A stretch of 64,000 bases of DNA, taken from positions 1-64,000 of the forward strand of contig CAKONZ010000007.1 of NCBI GenBank assembly GCA_934098525.1, in the 5' to 3' direction. Source of the stretch: an uncultured Bacilli bacterium (GTDB lineage: Bacteria > Bacillota_I > Bacilli_A > RF39 > UBA660). Below the pieces are notes generated by a model. The model did not search any database. It was not told the DNA's origin and saw only the letters and a list, made by a program, of their open reading frames with translations. This document shows, piece by piece, positions 42,747 to 52,751 of the stretch; positions within the stretch are counted from its first letter, which is position 1, and each line of letters opens with the position of its first letter. The translations under genes were made by a program, and so were the position numbers.

Positions 42747-43838
42747 TTGTTTTTAATAATTATGATTTTGGTTATTTTAATAGCTTTTGGTAGTTACAAA
42801 TTATGTGTATATTTAAATAATGATAATAATGCTAAAAAGAAGAAAATAAATAATATTATATTAAAAGTATGCTTAAGTGGAGTATTTGTGATATTAATAT
42901 TGCTATTATATAATTTAATAGCGGGATATTTAAATGGAAATGAAGGATTTTTCCAAAAAACAATTCAAAAATTTTATTGGAGTATACCAATATTATTTAT
43001 ATTTTTATTATATATAATTATTTACAAAGTAAAATATAAAGGAAAAATAATTACTAATAAATTATTATATTTTACTATAGTTATTGTTGTTGCTTTATTA
43101 TCTTTCTTTCCTTTGTATAAAAAAATCTTTAATAAAATTTATTTTGATTTCACTGATTATAAATATGAGATAGTTATTGAAGGTTTTGATTATAATAATT
43201 ATTACATTCATGTTTATGACAAAAAAATAAATGTTATAAAAAAAGAAGAAACAATGTGTATTACCAATTCTTGTGACCCAATATATAATGGAGAATATGA
43301 AATTGATTTTTCTGATGAATCAATGACAAAAATATATAATTACATAGATAATTTATTTAATAATAAGAACATTACAAGTAAGAAAATTATATTTAATGAT
43401 ATCAAAGATGTTGGCGAATCAAATATAGTTAAATCTATTATATTAAATGACGAGACTTATATTAAAAATAATTATTATAATTATAAAATAATAACAGATT
43501 CTCAATACAAAACTCTTCAAAATGATGGTGGTAGCAACATAAATGTTTACTATCAAATCAATTTGGAAAAAAATAAAATAATTAAATATGAAGATAAATA
43601 TGTTGGTTTTACAGGATACGAATATAAAGGAAAAATAATCTATGAAAAAAATATCAATAATAGTATGAATCTCAAAATAAAAACTATTATTGAAGATTTA
43701 ATAACTAAAAATGATATAAATGATAAAAACAACTATACTCCTTATGTAATAGAATTTGATAATAATAAAAAAGAAATATATAACAGTGAATCAATAAAAT
43801 CATTAGAAAATATTTTTAATACAATTGATAATCAATAA
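42747..43838 (+). CDS. Unknown integral membrane protein with extracytoplasmic domain
   Basis: About 363 residues from TTG 42747, eight bases after AGGAG; the GTG at 42738 lies in that site. Four hydrophobic segments in the first 125 residues are followed by a long hydrophilic C-terminal domain with two cysteines (CITNSC). TATAAT-like boxes at about 42690 upstream. No family recognised. It sits just right of the island; codon style is mixed, so ownership (island or host) is unclear. Confidence 0.65.
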   Translation: MFLIIMILVILIAFGSYKLCVYLNNDNNAKKKKINNIILKVCLSGVFVILILLLYNLIAGYLNGNEGFFQKTIQKFYWSIPILFIFLLYIIIYKVKYKGKIITNKLLYFTIVIVVALLSFFPLYKKIFNKIYFDFTDYKYEIVIEGFDYNNYYIHVYDKKINVIKKEETMCITNSCDPIYNGEYEIDFSDESMTKIYNYIDNLFNNKNITSKKIIFNDIKDVGESNIVKSIILNDETYIKNNYYNYKIITDSQYKTLQNDGGSNINVYYQINLEKNKIIKYEDKYVGFTGYEYKGKIIYEKNINNSMNLKIKTIIEDLITKNDINDKNNYTPYVIEFDNNKKEIYNSESIKSLENIFNTIDNQ

Positions 43839-43898
43839 AATTTATAAAACAAAGGAACCCTTAATATTTTCACATTAAGGTTACCGATTAAATTAGTT

Positions 43899-43936
43899 CC
43901 ATCTAAATCATTGTTGAATTAGATGGATTTCTTTTA
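43899..43936 (+). terminator. Rho-independent terminator
   Basis: CCATCTAA (43899-43906) pairs with TTAGATGG (43919-43926), then ATTTCTTTT. A second hairpin CCTTAAT/ATTAAGG lies just upstream (43859-43880). Confidence 0.7.
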
Positions 43937-44074
43937 TAATAATACTATAAATAGTAAAGATAATAAAAGTGAAGTAATAACATATCTAATGTAAATTTAT
44001 ATAAAAATTTCATAATGTTTTTTAAAAATATGATAAACTAATTATAGAAATTAAATATCTGATACGGAGGGAAT

Positions 44075-44530
44075 ATGAAGTTTTATAAAACGCTAGAAAA
44101 ATATAAAAACCAGGATATTGATATATATGTTGATATGGATGGTGTCTTAGCAGAATATGATATAGGTAATTTTGATTATAATACCATAAGACCTTTACAA
44201 AGCAATATAAAAAGAATAAAAGATCTCATTAATAACAACATAAATATAAAAATACTTACAATTTGTAAAAATAATAAAATAATAGAAGAAAAGAAAGAAT
44301 GGATTAAAAAACATATGTCATTTTTTGATTTAAATAATGTTATTTTTATATCAAAAGAAGAAGAGAAATATAAAGATATACCATCAAAAATACTAAAAAA
44401 CAACTATTTAAAAGAAAATATTAACAGTAATCATATTAATATATTAATAGATGATGACAATGAAATAATAAAATATATAATAAAAAATAATAATATCATA
44501 GTTTTCCAAGTATCAAGTTGGATAGATTAA
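44075..44530 (+). CDS. HAD-superfamily phosphatase, 5'(3')-deoxyribonucleotidase-like
   Basis: 151 residues. Catalytic motif I YVDMDGVLAEY (DMDGV), a Lys/Ser region in IKILTICKNN, and a late acidic NILIDDDNEI (motif IV). Size and DMDGVLA motif fit NT5C-type nucleotidases. Paired with a thymidylate-kinase-like gene 20 bases downstream, suggesting nucleotide salvage. ACGGAGGGAAT ribosome-binding site. Confidence 0.72.
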   Translation: MKFYKTLEKYKNQDIDIYVDMDGVLAEYDIGNFDYNTIRPLQSNIKRIKDLINNNINIKILTICKNNKIIEEKKEWIKKHMSFFDLNNVIFISKEEEKYKDIPSKILKNNYLKENINSNHINILIDDDNEIIKYIIKNNNIIVFQVSSWID

Positions 44531-44549
44531 TATAGGAGTAGTAATTATT

Positions 44550-45320
44550 ATGAAGAAGTACCAAAAATATTTTCAAAACAATGAACAATTATTAGCAAAA
44601 CTAGAAGAAATACATGATAAAAAATATGCAACTAAAGAACTGATAGAATCAACAAATAACAATCCATTTATAGTAGAAATTTCTGGATTACCTAGAACAG
44701 GCAAAAGTAGTAGTGTCATAAAAATATATGATTTTTTTAAAAAAGCTGATATTAATATTGTAAAAACAAAAGAACCTGCTCAGATAATCAAAGATACTAT
44801 GAAGAAAAGTGAAATTTCTAATATGACAGGTTTAGAGTTTAACAATAAAACACTAGAAATATCTCAAAAAGAATTAATTGCAAAGAAAAACTCTCATCCC
44901 AGTATTATCCTACAAGACAGAGGAATCATAGATAATTATTTTTGGTATCAAATGATGTATGAAGAAAAAAAGATAAATGAAACAACGTATAACAAAATAT
45001 TACTAAATCTATATAAGGACTTATTAAATATTGATCAACTCTTTGTTTTAACAGCAGATAAAGAAATAATAGTGTATAGAGATTATATAAATCAAATCTA
45101 TTTAGAAAATAGAAAAAAGACAACAATAGAAAGAATAGAAAAACTAAAACAAGCATATGATAATTTACTACCAACCATAGAAAGTCATATACCTGAAGGA
45201 AATCTTATTTATTTAGATACATCAAATATAAATGAAATACAAACATCAATTTTTATAGCAGATAAAATGATGGATGGAATAAATGAAAAATACTACACAA
45301 GAAAAAGAACTAGAATATAA
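44550..45320 (+). CDS. P-loop kinase, thymidylate-kinase-like
   Basis: 256 residues. Walker A SGLPRTGKSSS (about 47-57), a DR-type motif in IILQDRGIIDNYFWY, and a lid-like basic helix (NRKKTTIERIEKLKQAYDNLL). The NMP-kinase arrangement resembles dTMP or deoxynucleoside kinases, but an N-terminal 40 residues and the PRTGKSS loop are atypical, so the substrate is uncertain. Confidence 0.65.
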   Translation: MKKYQKYFQNNEQLLAKLEEIHDKKYATKELIESTNNNPFIVEISGLPRTGKSSSVIKIYDFFKKADINIVKTKEPAQIIKDTMKKSEISNMTGLEFNNKTLEISQKELIAKKNSHPSIILQDRGIIDNYFWYQMMYEEKKINETTYNKILLNLYKDLLNIDQLFVLTADKEIIVYRDYINQIYLENRKKTTIERIEKLKQAYDNLLPTIESHIPEGNLIYLDTSNINEIQTSIFIADKMMDGINEKYYTRKRTRI

Positions 45321-45328
45321 AAAATAAA

Positions 45329-45359
45329 GCTCGAGTCGTTTAATAAACTCGAGTTTTTC
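45329..45359 (+). terminator. Rho-independent terminator
   Basis: CTCGAGT (45330-45336) pairs with ACTCGAG (45347-45353), then T-run. Confidence 0.85.
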
Positions 45360-45411
45360 TGTTTCCAACATATAATTATTAACTAAAACATACCATTAAA
45401 AGGAGGATATT

Positions 45412-46017
45412 ATGTACAAATTAGAAAATTTACCATTTAACTATCAAGACTTAGAGCCTTTTATAGATACCCACACAATAGGATTACATTATAAAAAACA
45501 TCAACAAAATTATTTAAACAACTTAAATAACTTATTAAATAAAAACAACTATGATTATAGATACAATTTAAATGAACTAATATATCATATAAATGAATTT
45601 GATATAAAAGATCAAGAAAATATTTTATTTAATCTAGGAGGAGTACTAAACCATAACCTATACTGGTTAAGTATAAATAAAAATAGTCCGGTAACAGGAA
45701 AACTAAAAAATAAAATCGAAACCCAATATAATAATTTTGAAAATTTTTGGAATAAATTCAAAGAAAAAGCTTTAGAACTAAAAGGATCAGGATACACATT
45801 TTTAGTAATAAAAAGCAATAATGAATTAGACATTATAAACCTAAAAAATCAAGATTTACCAATATTATATGGGTACATACCATTATTTACAATAGATCTT
45901 TGGGAACATGCTTATTATTTAAACTATCAAAATGATAAAGCAAAATATATAGATAATATTAAACTTATAGCAAACTTTTCCTATGCCAATAATTTATACA
46001 ATAATATAAGTAAATAA
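45412..46017 (+). CDS. sodA: Superoxide dismutase (Fe/Mn family)
   Basis: 201 residues. The four metal ligands are present: His in IGLHYKKHQQNY, His in LNHNLYW, and Asp/His in IDLWEHAYYLNY. GG precedes VLNH and a Gln lies in KNQDLP, the Mn-type outer-sphere arrangement. It removes superoxide, notable for a probable gut anaerobe. The N-terminus YKLENLPFNYQDLEPFID is standard. AAGGAGGATATT ribosome-binding site. Confidence 0.9.
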   Translation: MYKLENLPFNYQDLEPFIDTHTIGLHYKKHQQNYLNNLNNLLNKNNYDYRYNLNELIYHINEFDIKDQENILFNLGGVLNHNLYWLSINKNSPVTGKLKNKIETQYNNFENFWNKFKEKALELKGSGYTFLVIKSNNELDIINLKNQDLPILYGYIPLFTIDLWEHAYYLNYQNDKAKYIDNIKLIANFSYANNLYNNISK

Positions 46018-46202
46018 TTTTTTTATAATGGAAAAAATTACCATAGTAAAAAAATAAAACAGATGATATAATATAAACAAAAAGTTAACCAAAGGTTAAC
46101 AAAAAAATTAATCATTGTTTATTTATATTACAAAACAAGACAAAAAAAGACATACAAAAAAAATATAATTTAATTGTAATATAAAGTTTTTGGGGAGGAA
46201 AT
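46018..46202 (+). promoter_or_regulatory. Regulatory region with operator-like palindrome
   Basis: A TATAAT box (about 46066) is followed by the perfect inverted repeat GTTAACC-AAA-GGTTAAC (46084-46100), placed where a repressor would block initiation. A GGGGAGG ribosome-binding site ends the region. No coding frame is seen. Confidence 0.5.
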
Positions 46203-48128
46203 ATGATTATAGGAATAATAGGAAGTGGAAAACAAGAAAAGAAAGAATTTAAAGAGTATTTTAATACTAATTACAACTTTAAATACTTAAATGTGGATGA
46301 AATACTTGATAACTTAGTAAAAGAAAAATACTTAGAAAAAATTAAAAATAACAACTGGCATAATATTGATTTGCTACTAGAAATAAGAAATAGAGTAGAT
46401 GAAGAAATAGAAAAAAGAGTAAAAGAACTAAGTAACGATGAAACAATAGTAGTGGATTATTCATTATTAAAAGATTCATATTTTGCCAATAAATGTGACC
46501 TTTTAATAAAAGCTGAAAATACATCATTAGAAGAATACGATGAATTAAATAATATTAAAGAATATAACTCAGATAATAATAAAATATATAATAGTGAAAT
46601 AGACTATCATATAAAATTAGATATGAAAGAAAATTGGCAAGAAAAATTAAATGACTTTATAAACTATAACTTATATAAAGATACTAAAATCTCAGTAATA
46701 GTGCCAATACATAATACATCTAAATATTTAACCAAATGTATAAATAGCATTACTAATCAAACATATAAAAATTTAGAAATCATACTAATAGATGATGGAT
46801 CAACCGATAATTCATTAGAAATCTGTAAAATATTAGAAAAAACAGACGACAGAATAACAGTTATTCATCAAGAAAATATTGGTCTATCAGAAACAAGAAA
46901 TAAAGGAATGGATCTAGCAACAGGAGAATATATATGTTTTATAGATTCAGATGATTACATTGATAACAATATGTTTGAAACTCTTTTAAAAGAAATAGAA
47001 AAAACCAATGCAGATGTTTGCGAAGGAAGTTTCTATATTCATATGAAAAATGGCAGATTAATAGATGCAAGTGTAGAACAAAAAGGTATTAAATATGTAG
47101 AAAATAAACTAGATTTAATTAATGCTTACTCAAATGCTACTATATTAATACCAGCATGGGATAAACTATATAGATTATCTTCAATAAAAAATATAAAATT
47201 TGATAAAAATTGTTTTAAAGAAGATTCAGATTATATATATAAATTATGTATGGCTGAAAAAACATTTGCCTTAGTAGATAAACCATTTTATCATTATGTT
47301 AAAAGAAAATCTACATCAATAACAGGAAATAAAATATCAAAAAAATTATTTACATTACAGGACTGGGGAAAAGAAAAATATCAAGAAGTTTTATCTGAAG
47401 GTGAAGAATATCGTGACGCAGCAGAAAAAATCTTATATAATAGTTTAGTACATATAATAAGATATTTCATGAGAGACTATAAAAACGGTATGTTAGAAAA
47501 AGATGAATTAAAGGAGGAAATTCAAAGTGTAGTAAACGATACCTTACAACTTTTATTAACAGCAAAAGATGTAAAAAAATTCAGAAAACTAGATGAAGTA
47601 TTAGACATGATAAATACTTTAATAGAAGCGCAAATAGTAGACAAAGAAAAAATGCCTGTTCTAGAACTTCCATGTATAGGAATACTATGGAATTCTCTAG
47701 ATCAAAACATGATGAATGAAGCCTTAGACATGATAAAGGATAAAGCTACAATAACAGACGATATCTTAATAGACTTAAAAGATGAGTACCGAGAATTCAT
47801 TAATGAAATATATTTTCATAATCATGAATGTGAAGGTGTATCTTTCATGAAAGCTAGTACATTAATTGATAAATTTGATAGTAATAATATCTTAATATTG
47901 AACATGATAATAAAAGTAAAAAACTATATATACTTTAATAATTTAAAAGGATATATGTTTGAAGAAGTAGCAGACTTAAAATCATTAATAAGAAAAACAT
48001 TTAAAAATAAAATAAAAGAATATGCATATGACAATGTATTCCATTTAACAGTAGATATGGATGAATATGAGTATACTGACCAAGTTTGTAGAAAATTAGT
48101 AAAAGGATATAATAATCATGAAAATTAA
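46203..48128 (+). CDS. Fusion of a P-loop-like domain with a family 2 glycosyltransferase
   Basis: 641 residues. The first ~155 resemble a small kinase of the CoaE/AAA_18 type with a degenerate P-loop (IIGIIGSGKQEKKEF) and no clear Walker B. A GT2 domain follows (about 162-290): ISVIVPIHNTSKYLTKCINSI, EIILIDDGSTDNS, GLSETRNKGMDLATGEYICFIDSDDYID (DxD). The C-terminal ~300 residues are helical and unrecognised. Probably adds sugars to a surface polymer. Overlaps the following kinase-like gene by 11 bases. Confidence 0.8.
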   Translation: MIIGIIGSGKQEKKEFKEYFNTNYNFKYLNVDEILDNLVKEKYLEKIKNNNWHNIDLLLEIRNRVDEEIEKRVKELSNDETIVVDYSLLKDSYFANKCDLLIKAENTSLEEYDELNNIKEYNSDNNKIYNSEIDYHIKLDMKENWQEKLNDFINYNLYKDTKISVIVPIHNTSKYLTKCINSITNQTYKNLEIILIDDGSTDNSLEICKILEKTDDRITVIHQENIGLSETRNKGMDLATGEYICFIDSDDYIDNNMFETLLKEIEKTNADVCEGSFYIHMKNGRLIDASVEQKGIKYVENKLDLINAYSNATILIPAWDKLYRLSSIKNIKFDKNCFKEDSDYIYKLCMAEKTFALVDKPFYHYVKRKSTSITGNKISKKLFTLQDWGKEKYQEVLSEGEEYRDAAEKILYNSLVHIIRYFMRDYKNGMLEKDELKEEIQSVVNDTLQLLLTAKDVKKFRKLDEVLDMINTLIEAQIVDKEKMPVLELPCIGILWNSLDQNMMNEALDMIKDKATITDDILIDLKDEYREFINEIYFHNHECEGVSFMKASTLIDKFDSNNILILNMIIKVKNYIYFNNLKGYMFEEVADLKSLIRKTFKNKIKEYAYDNVFHLTVDMDEYEYTDQVCRKLVKGYNNHEN

Positions 48129-49095
48129 TCCAAACATAATAACAACCTACCAAAATGAAGAAGTAATTAAACAAATATATAAAAAAGAATTTAACAAATC
48201 CAGTGAAAAAATAAAAATCAAACCATTAAGTGGTGGTTTAAAAAACGAAGTATACTTAATAGAAGATAATAATCAAAAAATAGTATTAAAAATAGAACCA
48301 GAAAACAACGATACATTAATTACAATAGATAAAAATATAATGTGGTGGGAAAAAGAAATGCTAAAATTAATGGAAAAATTAAATATTCCATCTCCCAAAC
48401 TATTAGCGTTTGATGATTCCTGTAAAATATGTAATGCTCCATATATATTTATGTCTTATATAGAAGGAGAAAACTACCAAAAAATAAAAGAAACATTAAC
48501 CAAAGAAGAACAAGAAAGAATAGAATACGAAATAGGACAAATAAGTCACAAAATATCATCAATCAAATCAAACAATTTTTTCTTACCACATAGTCCTAAC
48601 AAAAAATTCAATGATAACTACGAATTTATATCATATTTATTTCAAAAACTACTAAACGATGGTATAAAAAACAATATAGATTTATCAAAAGATACATATG
48701 ATGAAATAACAAATATACTAGAAAGTAATAAAGAAAGTTTAAATGATATAGAAAATATCAGTCTAACCAATGCTGATATATGGGATGGAAATATCCTAAT
48801 AAAAGACAAAAAAATATCTGGTATAGTAGATTTTTCAGATCTTTACTTTTGTGATGAATTAATGACTTTTTATTTTCATACAATAGATGGAAAAACAAAT
48901 GAGCAATTCTTAAAAGGTTATAACAATAAAGAATTAAATAATAATGAAAAAATAAGAATTGAAATATATAGAATGTATGTAATTTTAAAAATGATAATAG
49001 ATTGCAAACTAAAAGAATATGGAAGATTTGCTTGGATGTATGATAATTTAGATAATAGAATAGAAAAAATAAAGAAAAGAGAGGTAAAAATATGA
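48118..49095 (+). CDS. APH/choline-kinase-like phosphotransferase
   Basis: 325 residues. The kinase fold shows LSGGLKNEVYLIEDNNQKIVLKIEPE (nucleotide loop and Lys), a Brenner-type loop LTNADIWDGNIL (catalytic Asp and metal Asn; the usual HGD reads NAD), and IVDFSDLYFCDE (metal Asp). It may phosphorylate a sugar or choline-like group for the adjacent glycosyltransferase pathway. Co-translated with neighbours on both sides. Confidence 0.75.
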   Translation: MKINPNIITTYQNEEVIKQIYKKEFNKSSEKIKIKPLSGGLKNEVYLIEDNNQKIVLKIEPENNDTLITIDKNIMWWEKEMLKLMEKLNIPSPKLLAFDDSCKICNAPYIFMSYIEGENYQKIKETLTKEEQERIEYEIGQISHKISSIKSNNFFLPHSPNKKFNDNYEFISYLFQKLLNDGIKNNIDLSKDTYDEITNILESNKESLNDIENISLTNADIWDGNILIKDKKISGIVDFSDLYFCDELMTFYFHTIDGKTNEQFLKGYNNKELNNNEKIRIEIYRMYVILKMIIDCKLKEYGRFAWMYDNLDNRIEKIKKREVKI

Positions 49096-49535
49096 AAGAA
49101 TATAAACAATTAGGAGCTTACGGAATAATAATTGAAAATGAAAAAATATTATTAATAAAAAAATTTGGAGGTCCATATAACAATTTATTGGATTTACCTG
49201 GAGGAACTATAGAATTTTGTGAAAGACCAGAAGTAGCCTTAAAAAGAGAACTAAAAGAAGAAGTTGGAATAGAAGTAACAGAATGCAATCTATTTGATGC
49301 TGATTCAGTTTCATTTGAATGGCAATATAAAGAAAATATGATAAAAGTTCATCACACAGGAATATTCTTTAAAGTCTTAAAATATAACAATGAAATAAAA
49401 AAAGAATTAAATATAGATGAAGTAAACGATGATTCATTAGGAGCAGATTTTTACCCAATAAACGAACTAAAAAAATCAGAACTTTCTAAAATAGCAATTC
49501 TAGAATTAGAAAAATTAGGATATAATTTAAAATAA
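49092..49535 (+). CDS. Nudix hydrolase
   Basis: 147 residues with a complete Nudix box GGTIEFCERPEVALKRELKEEVGIEV (about 37-62). Substrate not predictable. Starts in an ATGA overlap with the kinase-like gene; GAGAGGT ribosome-binding site. Confidence 0.9.
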   Translation: MKEYKQLGAYGIIIENEKILLIKKFGGPYNNLLDLPGGTIEFCERPEVALKRELKEEVGIEVTECNLFDADSVSFEWQYKENMIKVHHTGIFFKVLKYNNEIKKELNIDEVNDDSLGADFYPINELKKSELSKIAILELEKLGYNLK

Positions 49536-49590
49536 AATATCTTTACACCGTTCTTACATATATATTATAATGTTACTGGGTGATGATAAT

Positions 49591-50610
49591 ATGAAATTTA
49601 AAAACGTCAATATTAAAAAAGAAGAAAAAAGAATGAAAAAAGGTTTAATTATAGGAATTATAATAATGGCCTTATCATTTGCAATATTTTACTTAGGTTT
49701 TAAAAAAATTGATGATGCAGAAAAAAATATGGAAGACCTACACACAATAATAATAAAAAATGATGATAAAAAAAGTGATAAAAGATCATACGTAACATCT
49801 ACAAAGAATCCTTACAAATTTGCAGTATATAAAGACACTACTGATGCTTATTACTTTGTTACAGATGGAAAATATCTTTATGTAGCATACTTATCAGAAA
49901 TATATGCTAATAGTATAACATCAGATAATCCTCAAACAGTTAAAATAGAAGGAACAACAAAATTAACACCTAAAGATGTAAAAGAAATAGCAATTGATAC
50001 ATATAACGAAATATTTGAATTAGAAGATGCTGAAAAATTAACTCTAGCAGATTATAATAACTATTTTGGTGAAGTATATTTAGATACAATAGAAGCATCA
50101 GATGAAGAAGGCTTTTACTTTGCAATGGGAGTTATAGTTTTTGCAGTAGGATTAGTGTTAATCATAGTAAATGCAATAAGAAATATATCTTATAAAAACA
50201 AATTAAAAAAATTCACACAATCTGATGTAGATAAATACGACAAAGAAATGGAAGATGAAGAATCATTCTATTATGAAAAATCTAAATTATATTTAACACC
50301 TAATTATATAATTAACTTTGGAACAAAATTTAGTATTATTAACTATAAAGATATAGTTTGGGTATATCCATATGAACATAGAACAAATGGAATAAAAGAT
50401 AACCAATCAATTATAGTAAAAGATAAATTTGGCAAAACTACAACAGTAGCATCTCTAGCATTAATAACAAAAGCCAAAAAAGAAGAATTTAATGAAATAT
50501 TAAATACAATAATAAGTAAAAATAGTAACATGTTAGTAGGATATACACCTGAAAATATAAGTAAATATAAAGAAATATCTAAATTAAATAAAGATTTAGG
50601 AATCAAATAA
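49591..50610 (+). CDS. Unknown membrane protein with two transmembrane segments
   Basis: 339 residues from ATG 49591 behind GGGTGATGAT (an ATG at 49570 precedes that site). TM1 at about 15-35, an extracellular domain of about 125 residues, TM2 near 180-200 (FYFAMGVIVFAVGLVLIIV), then a cytosolic domain with PH-like beta strands (SKLYLTPNYIINFGTKFSIINYKDIVWVYPYEHR). Role unknown. Confidence 0.7.
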   Translation: MKFKNVNIKKEEKRMKKGLIIGIIIMALSFAIFYLGFKKIDDAEKNMEDLHTIIIKNDDKKSDKRSYVTSTKNPYKFAVYKDTTDAYYFVTDGKYLYVAYLSEIYANSITSDNPQTVKIEGTTKLTPKDVKEIAIDTYNEIFELEDAEKLTLADYNNYFGEVYLDTIEASDEEGFYFAMGVIVFAVGLVLIIVNAIRNISYKNKLKKFTQSDVDKYDKEMEDEESFYYEKSKLYLTPNYIINFGTKFSIINYKDIVWVYPYEHRTNGIKDNQSIIVKDKFGKTTTVASLALITKAKKEEFNEILNTIISKNSNMLVGYTPENISKYKEISKLNKDLGIK

Positions 50611-50632
50611 AACAGTTTTTACTGTTTTTTTT
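50609..50632 (+). terminator. Rho-independent terminator
   Basis: AAACAGT (50610-50616) pairs with ACTGTTT (50621-50627), T-run. Confidence 0.75.
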
Positions 50633-50752
50633 CTTGTTTAAAAAAAATATAAAGTAGGCATGAAATATTGTAACAATAAAATTACTAGAAAACTAACAAA
50701 TAATTAACTTTTTGAAATTTAGATGTTATAATCTAAGTATATGGAGGTAAAA

Positions 50753-51247
50753 ATGGATAAATCAAGAAAAGATCATCTAAGCTGGGACGAATATTTTATG
50801 GCGGTTGCCAAACTATCTGCTAAAAGAAGTAAAGACCCAAACACACAAGTAGGGGCATGTATTGTTGGATCTGACAATAGAATTATATCAATCGGATATA
50901 ATGGGGCACCAAATGGTTATAATGACAAAGCATTTCCATGGGAAAGAACAGGAGAACCACTAAATACAAAATATTTATATGTAGTACACGCTGAAAGAAA
51001 CGCAATACTAAATTATAGAGGAAATAAAAAAGACTTTGAAAATGCCAAGGTATACGTTGATTTATTCCCATGTAATGAATGTGCAAAAGAAATAATTCAA
51101 TCTGGTATAAAAGAAGTTGTCTATTTATCTGACAAATATAAAGATACCAATGAGACAAAAGCATCAAAAAAATTATTTGATACATGTGGTGTAAAATATA
51201 GACAATTAATAATTGAAAAAGAAATAACAATAGATTTAAGCAAATAA
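50753..51247 (+). CDS. dCMP deaminase-family protein
   Basis: 164 residues of the zinc deaminase family: HAERNAI and PCNECAKEII give the His/Glu and Cys-Cys site, and SWDEYFMAVAKLSAKRSKDPNTQVGACIV is typical of dCMP deaminase/ComEB. It supplies dUMP for thymidylate synthesis. The start is ATG 50753 behind GGAGGT; the ATG at 50741 precedes that site. Confidence 0.92.
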   Translation: MDKSRKDHLSWDEYFMAVAKLSAKRSKDPNTQVGACIVGSDNRIISIGYNGAPNGYNDKAFPWERTGEPLNTKYLYVVHAERNAILNYRGNKKDFENAKVYVDLFPCNECAKEIIQSGIKEVVYLSDKYKDTNETKASKKLFDTCGVKYRQLIIEKEITIDLSK

Positions 51248-51272
51248 AAAGACATTTAAATGTCTTTTTTTA
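51246..51272. terminator. Bidirectional terminator
   Basis: A near-perfect palindrome (AAAAAGACATTT/AAATGTCTTTTT) between convergent genes, ending at the stop codon of the minus-strand gene. Confidence 0.85.
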
Positions 51273-52631
51273 ATACCACATAGCAGTATATAAACCATCA
51301 CCATCATATAAAGTATCCATATAGGTAATAAAATCAAAATTTTTATTAACGGTCTTCTTGTTATAAGTCTTAATAACAACACCACCATATTCAGGTAATG
51401 ATTCAGCAACATATAAATTAGTATCATCAACCCCAACTATAATAGCTATATGACCCCAATAAGAAATCAAATCTCCTGCCTTAGCATTACTAGCAACTTC
51501 ATAATCAATTCTATGAACAATTTCCTGATTGTTCATAATTAATGAAGAATCAAGAGTATAATCAGCACCGACATCACCAACATCGATACCTCCATTTATT
51601 AAAGTCCATGTAACAAAACCACTACAATCCAAACCATTAGAATTCTTTCCACCAGATACATACTTACTCCAAAAGTCTTCATAATTAGTAAGAGGACAAC
51701 CCCACATAGCAGGACCTGCAAAACTCTTTTCAATTGTATCATACTTATCAACACTTAAATATAAACCTTTATGATAATATCTACCTTCACCATCAACATA
51801 ATTAGTACCAGTATTATGTAATCTACCATTTTCAAAAAAATAATCTATTCTATAAGGAAAATCAAGTGTTAAAAATCTAGCAGCCTCAACAACAGCAGCT
51901 CTCGTTTTATATCCTCCAACATTTTTAATCTTATAATCCAAAATCTCATCAATTAAATGTGCTTCTTCCTTTGTATAAGCATTACACCATAAATATTCTT
52001 TCTTATCATTATAATGTTCTGGTCTAACAACAAGTTTATCAGTAACAACAACCTCTACGTTTTTAATCAAATTATTAATACTTATAGTAATATTAGCCTT
52101 ACCAGCCTTATTACCAGTAACAACTCCATTAGAAACAGTTGCAACACCATCATCAGATGAAGTCCATTTCAAATTATTTTTCATAGCATAAGTAACTAAA
52201 TTATACTTAATTTCCTCTTTTTGTCCCACAGCCAAATATATTTTTTCTTTGTTAACAGTCAAAGAAGATAATTTATATTTATTATTGTTATCAAAAACCT
52301 CTTTAATTTCATTATTACCATTCTTTAAATAAATATATTTATTACCATCACTAATATCAAAAATACACTTATCATCATCAATTAACTTCCAATTAGAATC
52401 ATTTGTATTAGGAATAATTTCAGTATTCGAAACAAAACAATAATTATTTTTTAAAAGAATACTAGAACCCTTAGAAAAACTAATAATTAATTCTTTATCA
52501 TCCTTATATATATTACTTATAGATGGAAAATTACTTAAAGAAGTAAATAATAAAAATATACCTGTAGACAATGATATTAAGGAAAGAGCTAATATAACTA
52601 ATGCTAATGAAGTATAACTGTTCTTTTTCAT
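51270..52631 (-). CDS. Secreted/anchored NlpC/P60-type peptidase with Ig-like domain
   Basis: 453 residues. N-terminal membrane anchor (about 9-30), a beta-rich region, a Big_2-type Ig domain (LTVNKEKIYLAVGQKEEIKYNLVT...LKWTSSDDGVATVSNGVVTGNKAGKANITISI), and a C-terminal cysteine peptidase with LDCSGFVTWTL (catalytic Cys) and AGDLISYWGHIAIIVG (catalytic His). Likely cleaves peptidoglycan stem peptides. GTGAGAGT precedes the start. Confidence 0.85.
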   Translation of the reverse strand: MKKNSYTSLALVILALSLISLSTGIFLLFTSLSNFPSISNIYKDDKELIISFSKGSSILLKNNYCFVSNTEIIPNTNDSNWKLIDDDKCIFDISDGNKYIYLKNGNNEIKEVFDNNNKYKLSSLTVNKEKIYLAVGQKEEIKYNLVTYAMKNNLKWTSSDDGVATVSNGVVTGNKAGKANITISINNLIKNVEVVVTDKLVVRPEHYNDKKEYLWCNAYTKEEAHLIDEILDYKIKNVGGYKTRAAVVEAARFLTLDFPYRIDYFFENGRLHNTGTNYVDGEGRYYHKGLYLSVDKYDTIEKSFAGPAMWGCPLTNYEDFWSKYVSGGKNSNGLDCSGFVTWTLINGGIDVGDVGADYTLDSSLIMNNQEIVHRIDYEVASNAKAGDLISYWGHIAIIVGVDDTNLYVAESLPEYGGVVIKTYNKKTVNKNFDFITYMDTLYDGDGLYTAMWY

Positions 52632-52751
52632 ACTCTCACCACAATACTATCTATAGTTAAATTTTACCATTTGTATACCAATAATACAACATAAAAAAAT
52701 AAAAAAAACAGAAAAATATGTTATAATAAAAATATAAAATATGGAGGATAT

